From: Polyodon spathula
Lineage: Eukaryota; Chordata; Actinopteri; Acipenseriformes; Polyodontidae
Assembly: GCF_017654505.1 (NCBI RefSeq)
Contig: NC_054534.1
Coordinates: 28,327,689-28,391,688, forward strand
DNA length: 64,000 bases
Direction: 5' to 3'
Shown here: in pieces, positions 59,304 through 64,000 of the stretch
Layout: each line of letters begins with the position of its first letter
Position numbering within the stretch: position 1 is the stretch's first letter
Position numbers and translations under genes: made by a program
The notes under the pieces: model-generated
What the model saw: only the letters and a program-made list of their open reading frames with translations
Told to the model about the DNA's origin: nothing
Database searches by the model: none

Positions 59304-59623
59304 CGTCTAAGTCCCTGAAACGAACATGGCCATGACATCCTGGATTTCTTTAAACCGGGTCGGTGTCCGGTGTCGACTGCGTATGTTCGGTCCATCTTTC
59401 CGGGGCACGGGTATTTCTCAGTGTCAGAAAAGTCTCTTTGTCTCACCCTGTAGCGGTTCCTTGTTCCAGGCAGATGCTGGTGGTTCTGATGGTAATGTAG
59501 GAGCGAATGGTGGTGCTGCTGCCTCCACAAATGCTTTGGAGTTTTCTTATTTCCACTGGAGCTACTGCTGCTGCTGCTGCTGCCAACCAGGGACGGTGTG
59601 ACTTTACTGCTGCCAGCATCCAT
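59304..59623 (-). CDS. pde4d: pde4d, PDE4D4-type alternative first coding exon
   Basis: Encodes the unique N-terminus of the longest PDE4D isoform class, PDE4D4, of the same cAMP phosphodiesterase. The 106 residues start [14 protein letters not shown], run through nine serines (residues 15-23), then [13 protein letters not shown], a His/Gln/Asn-rich segment, and finish with the diagnostic block DFSDTEKY...[22 protein letters not shown]...SFQGLR. The TPKHLWR and SDTE to GLRR blocks match mammalian PDE4D4 closely. Start: ATG at 59623 with G at -3 and G at +4, a strong context. The exon ends at 59304 and is followed by donor GTAAAA on the minus strand; CG plus T from the shared exon gives the final Arg, the same phase as the D5 exon. 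It is shorter than the human unique region (about 150 residues) because the long proline-rich segment is missing. The poly-Ser is coded by a CTG/CAG run on the plus strand at 59565-59582. Confidence 0.96.
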
Positions 59624-59760
59624 TCCTATTGTTGAAGTCTCCCCTTATCAAAGATTATGATTCGGTGTCAAATGGATGTAAAACGTTTCCACGTTTTCAA
59701 ACCACAGCGCACTGAGCAGCAGTATAAAGTGCTGAAAAGTTGGACAGCTACTTCTTTGAA

Positions 59761-59768
59761 TTACGTCA
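59761..59768. promoter_or_regulatory. CRE/ATF-like site upstream of the PDE4D4 exon
   Basis: TTACGTCA lies 138 bp 5' of the PDE4D4 start codon; on the gene's strand it reads TGACGTAA. It is a one-base variant of the palindromic cAMP response element and also fits ATF or C/EBP-CRE hybrids. Its position suits a proximal promoter or 5'UTR. No TATA box is evident on the minus strand. cAMP feedback on this promoter is an inference; single 8-mers occur by chance. Confidence 0.35.
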
Positions 59769-59878
59769 CTGCTCAGTATAGCGTTTCAACAGAAAGTTTG
59801 TTTCAAAAGTACAAATGATCATCTCCAAATCAGTTTTTTACGAGACTATGCCGTTTTTGTTATTTCCCTCACAAATTG

Positions 59879-59881
<3 letters not shown>

Positions 59882-59930
<49 letters not shown>
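59882..59930. repeat. (TG)n microsatellite in the PDE4D4 upstream region
   Basis: About 24 GT units, roughly 260 bp upstream of the D4 start codon; such runs can form Z-DNA. Confidence 0.95.
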
Positions 59931-59932
<2 letters not shown>

Positions 59933-60460
59933 CGTCTTATTTATATATACTATATTTAAAAATACGTACAGCAGCAACTAAAAACTGTCGACAGCTGTCT
60001 TAAAATCGTATCCTTTATCTATAATAGGTTTTGTGCGCATGAAATCGTTCATTTTCCCTTTAGTTACTGCTGTTCACGCCATTGAACAGCTTCTCCAATC
60101 TGAAATGCACGCTTCACCTTCGAGCAACCCTCGTTCAATAGCTGTCACTTGAAGAAATAAGGTTGGTTTTTCAAAGCAACGTTTGGAAACGTGAACTCTA
60201 TGCTTAATGCACTAGTTGTCTGAGATGCAAATAGATCTGTTCTAGGCAGTTGTCCTTATGAACTGACTTATTGTCAACTAGTCTACATGATGTTGTTTCA
60301 TGTTGATTTAAAAATAAATTTATATGATTGCTTTCCACAGTCGTTTTGTTGAAGTTGTGTTTGTCTCTTTTAAGAGTGAGTCTACTTGCTGCCTTTGGGC
60401 GATGAACGCCCCCAGAAAAACATACCGTCTCTGAGGAAACAAACTACCCTTTACAAAATA

Positions 60461-60533
<73 letters not shown>

Positions 60534-60569
60534 ATATATATAATATATATATTATATATATATATATAG
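60461..60569. repeat. (TG)n(TA)n compound microsatellite
   Basis: Eight GT units pass into a long TA run with ATTATATAATAT interruptions. Confidence 0.95.
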
Positions 60570-61181
60570 ATATAATAGACATTTTTAAATAGAAGGTAGA
60601 CTGTAATTTAAATAATCAGTTGCTACCTTGGATTCTTTTTAAAGGAACTAGCTGTTACATTTTATGATATGTACTAAAAAAAAAAAAAAAAAAAAGTACC
60701 ATAAGCAAAGGTTTGAAACTCTTGGCAGTTGTAACAGTCTGTAAAAGTATGTTTGTTTTATTAAGATCATCGAGGTCAGACAATTTAATTTATTTGTACC
60801 ACAAAACATTCAAAGCGGTAATATAATTTCATACCAATCTAGAACTGACTAATATCCTGATGGAAATGACTTACTGTTCTTTTTTTCATTAATGTTTATT
60901 ACTCCTCTTTGCAAAGACACGTTGCTGTGGCATTGTCAAATGACAATCAATGCTTCTCGACCAACCTTGCTCATTTACACACACAATCCAAAGTAAAAGT
61001 TAACGACTGAGCCCTTCAGCAGAGTTAAAAATAGAAAGCCTTGCTGAGTACTTCTTTTTAATATTATTCTTCACAGTGAGAATTACTTGATAGACAAAAT
61101 GCAGTGATTCACACGGGGTGTATTTGGATTGGAACTGGGTGTATATATCTACAATAACACTGTGTAAAAATTATTATTTTT

Positions 61182-61507
61182 TTTTTGTTCCTGGGTAGTA
61201 AGTGTTATTTCCTATGAATACAGTATAATCGTAAATCTCAAAAAACTACCCACTTCTAAATCTTTTGTAGTCATTTTTGTATTACTTTAGTATAAATACA
61301 TGTTAATTTGGATTCACGTATTGTTTTTTACTGATTTTATGTGAACAAAAAGACACACATTTGCCCGTTTTCCCATTGGAAATAGTGATATTTTGAAATA
61401 TCACTGTCCTGGTCACAAAAGCAAAGTTTGTGGGGAATAATAGCCATTTTCTATACTTTTGAGGCATAAGCAATTAGGAAATAACACTTACTACCCAGGA
61501 ACAAAAA
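61182..61507. mobile_element. 326-bp MITE with 33-bp perfect inverted ends
   Basis: 61182-61214 and 61475-61507 are exact reverse complements over 33 bases (core GTTCCTGGGTAGTAAGTGTT). The interior is AT-rich without codons and holds a smaller perfect hairpin, AGTGATATTT/AAATATCACT at 61384-61405. No target duplication could be fixed because the ends run into T/A tracts. The superfamily is not recognised; identical ends suggest a young insertion or strong selection on both arms. Confidence 0.85.
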
Positions 61508-61522
61508 TTGTGTTACATAGTG

Positions 61523-62410
61523 TAATGATTTAGATTATGATAAGGTAAGCAAACTTGTTAAATTTGCAGACTACACAAAAATAGAAGGAGTGGCAAACAC
61601 TGTTGCGGCAGCAAAGGTCATTCAAAATGATATAGACAACATTCAGAACTGGGCAGACACATGGCAAATGACATTTAATAGAGAAAAGTGTAAGGTACTG
61701 CACGCAGGCAATACAAATGTGTATTATAAATATCATATGGGAGTTACTGAAATTGAAGAAGAAGCCTATGAAAAAGATTTAAGTTTGTTGACTCAGAAAT
61801 ATCTTCATTTAGACAATGTGTGGAAACTACAAAAAAGTCCAACAAGATGCTTGGATATATTGTGAAAAGTGTTGAATTTAAATCAAAGGAAGTAATGTTA
61901 AAACTTTACAATGCATTAGTAAGACCTCATCTAGAATATTGTGTTCAGTTCTGGTCACCTCACTACAGAAAGGATATTCTAGAAAGAGCGCAAAGAAAAG
62001 TGACCAGAATTATTCTGGGTTTAAAAGATGTCATATGCAGACAGGCTAAAATAATCTAATCTATTCAGTCTTGAACAAAGAAGACTACATGGCGATCTGA
62101 TTCAAGCATTCATAATTCTAAAAGGTATTGACAATGTTGACCCAAGGGACTTTTCCAACCTGAAAAAATAAACAAGGACCAGGGGTCACAAATGGAGGTT
62201 AGATAAAGGGGCATTCAGAACAGAAAATAGGAGGCACTTTCTAACACAGAGAATCGTGAGGGTTGGAATCAACTCCCCAGTAATGTTGTTGAAGCTGACA
62301 TCCTGGGATCCTTCAAGAAGCTGCTCGATGAGATTCTGGGATCAATAAGCTACTAACTACCAAACGAGCAAGATGGGTCGAATGGCCTCCTCTCTTTTGC
62401 AAACTTTCTT
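61523..62410 (+). mobile_element. Second CR1 LINE copy, 3' fragment
   Basis: Starts within the RT at the codons before VSKLVKFADD and ends at CTTTCTTATG without the tandem 8-bp tail. It reads VAKVIQNDIDNIQNWADTWQ-like codons, MTFNREKCKVLHAGN and NALVRPHLEYCVQFWSP in two or more frames, like the copy at 50340 on the other strand. The catalytic FADD reads FADY (TTT GCA GAC TAC), one of several substitutions. A deletion near 61790 and a missing base near 62035 break the frame, so it is a dead copy. Confidence 0.9.
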
Positions 62411-62712
62411 ATGTATATGATTAATAATATATGGAAAAACTCATTTCGTTGTGTACTGTGATTCTGCAGAAAATAATGCCAGTATGGATTAATGTACAAT
62501 AAATCTGTTCCAATTAAAATGATATTTTCTTTTAAAATTGCTTCTAATTAATTTGGCATATAAGGAACCAATAATTTTACTGTTTTTCACTGCCACAGCT
62601 TATGACTCATTTCTTTAATTTAAAAATACTTATGGTAGCCCACTTTATACCCAATCAAAGGGGAGACACATGAGGTCAAACTTCTCTATTTTATCATCCT
62701 TCACCCAAATAT

Positions 62713-62782
62713 ATAGATAGACAGATAGACAAACAAACAGACAGACAGACAGACAGCTAGATAAATAGATAGACAGACAGAC

Positions 62783-62846
<64 letters not shown>
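62713..62846. repeat. GATA/GACA tetranucleotide repeat
   Basis: Interspersed GACA and GATA units (62713-62790) lead into an uninterrupted (GATA)n of about 16 units. This is the Bkm-type simple repeat. Confidence 0.95.
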
Positions 62847-62847
<1 letters not shown>

Positions 62848-63638
62848 TGTATTTATTTATCACAACCAACTGTCTGGAGAGTTTGTTTAAGGTATTATGT
62901 CAATGCTCCAGAAGGTAAACCTGTGGGCCTCTTGCAGCCCATTGTAATCTCCAGGTAAACTGCAGGGTAGTGTTATATCAGGTTTGAAAATTCCTTTTAC
63001 TAGTTCATTGGCCTCTTTAACCAGCATTTTCCATAATTGTTTATTTAAAAATATTCAAACTGTTACGCCATGGCAAGCCCCAGACTTCAGCACCAACAGG
63101 TCATTAATGCAACCTCAGTTAAGAGACAACAGTCATTTCAGTAATCAATTTATTAAAATAAAATGAATATTGTTTGTGTGGCTGCGAGCAAGGGTTGAAT
63201 TCATGGTGACATCATCCTTGCCTGAGTTGGTCTGGTAATAGAAATGTGAGTATTCTATAGAACGAGAAATGTAACATTTCTTTACCTAATGTCAGTATAA
63301 CTACAGTCATTTTTTCAGCCTTGTAACTGTAAGAATAGGGACTTTTTGGCACTGTACCCCTGATTATTTGACAACAGTGTAGTGTGATTTCTACACATAA
63401 TGTTGTGGCTTATTGCTTAAACTGAGAATGCTTATTCTGTAATGTCCAGTAGCTGACAGAACACATGAAAGACAGAACTTGGAAAGTAAGACAAGATAAA
63501 ACCAGATAAAATATTAACGGGTTTGGATTGATATGACAGGTTTTATATTAAACCACAGTCAGACTGTTATTGATTACTACTCAACAATTGTGTAGACAAG
63601 GGAAAACGACCGAAAGCTTCTGTTTTGTGCTGTGCAAA
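62847..63638. other. Upstream flank without recognisable gene
   Basis: No coding frame or repeat ends seen. It lies 5' of the PDE4D4 exon on the gene's strand and may be pde4d intron if more distal promoters exist. Confidence 0.4.
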
Positions 63639-64000
63639 TGTGGCAGGGCAAATCCCTGCCTGAAGAAAATTTGTTGGTGGCTGGCAGGGATAGGGTTAAT
63701 TTCTGTCCCTCCCAGATACATGTGTATGGGTGTGGCTGTGCTCTCACACACATATGTAATTAGTTTATTTAATTGGTGACACCTGCCTGTAATTATCATG
63801 CAGATATATAACAGGGCAGAGATGTTTGTTTTGGGCAGTCTCCAGGCTGTGTGAAGAGAGGTTGTCACGGAGAAGGAACCTGTGTGGTGTAGAAAAAGGT
63901 AGCATGTCAACCTTTGTGTTTGTAAAAATTGTGTGTTTTGCAACCAGTAAATGGCTTAGCCGTCAGGTTTTATAGTTTAGGCGTTTTTCTTTAAAAAGTT
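63639..64000 (+). mobile_element. LTR, 5' part, cut by the window edge
   Basis: Starts TGTGGCAGGGCAAATCCCTG and shares GGCTGGCAGGGATAGGGTTA and ATACATGTG with the solo LTR at 32942 (minus strand), which identifies the family. The downstream GGCTTAGCCGTC resembles the units at 2731 and 3240. Whether it is solo or the 5' LTR of a longer element cannot be decided here. Confidence 0.7.

Larger units (their letters stand above)
59624..61181 (-). promoter_or_regulatory. pde4d: Presumed PDE4D4 5'UTR/promoter and upstream flank
   Basis: The sequence directly 5' of the D4 start must carry its 5'UTR and promoter. It holds the CRE-like octamer at 59761, a (TG)n run at 59882-59930 and the long (TG)n(TA)n tract at 60461-60569. 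A TATAAAG word near 59722 is in plus orientation and so is wrong for this gene. A poly-A tract lies near 60676-60696. Nothing else codes here. The promoter assignment rests only on position. Confidence 0.4.

Noticed and set aside
1..64000. CRISPR arrays, operons, bacterial promoters or terminators
   Set aside because: The window is vertebrate intron sequence; tandem repeats seen have no repeat-spacer pattern.

Overview
This is AT-rich, repeat-laden vertebrate DNA covering part of one gene, the cAMP phosphodiesterase pde4d, read on the minus strand. Only two stretches are convincing host coding sequence. Each is an alternative first coding exon for a long isoform: PDE4D4-type at 59304-59623 and PDE4D5-type at 16341-16612. 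Both end in the same codon phase (two bases of a split codon) followed by a consensus donor, so either can splice to the shared UCR1 exon, which must lie below position 1. About 42.7 kb of intron separates them. I see no UCR1, UCR2 or catalytic exon in the window. The repeat mix (CR1 with 8-bp tail, DIRS, SCAN-bearing Gypsy, Harbinger, Tc1, RLE-type LINE) fits an early-branching ray-finned fish; sturgeon or paddlefish is my best guess, as inference.

Layout, low to high coordinate. 0.5-5.7 kb: a solo LTR with perfect target duplication, a decayed uncharacterised repeat-associated protein gene, and a nest in which a short Gypsy element carrying a SCAN-like Gag remnant sits inside an older LTR-like repeat. 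10.5-13 kb: a PIF/Harbinger element with a recognisable transposase scrap, a displaced copy of part of it, and a tRNA-derived SINE. 16.3-16.6 kb: the PDE4D5 exon. 19-34.9 kb: a second SINE, several solo LTRs, an imperfect hairpin, MITEs, and the 3' end of a restriction-like-endonuclease LINE. 38.8-49.3 kb: an LTR-like unit, a tRNA-SINE and piggyBac-like remnants. 50.3-56.9 kb: a 5'-truncated CR1 LINE abutting a DIRS element exactly where its tyrosine recombinase should begin, with an internal minisatellite. 57-58 kb: two TA-flanked mariner/Tc1 MITEs. 59.3-59.8 kb: the PDE4D4 exon and a CRE-like site. 61-64 kb: a MITE with 33-bp perfect inverted repeats, a second CR1 copy, a GATA/GACA tract and an LTR cut by the window edge.

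The host gene works through alternative promoters: each first exon gives the same enzyme a different N-terminal targeting sequence. The most interesting host observation is that both N-termini here lack the partner-binding residues reported for their mammalian counterparts: the Asn-Pro-Trp part of the RACK1-binding RAID1 motif in D5, and the proline-rich SH3-binding region in D4. I found no clearly new multi-gene system; the novelty lies in these isoform differences and in several transposon architectures.
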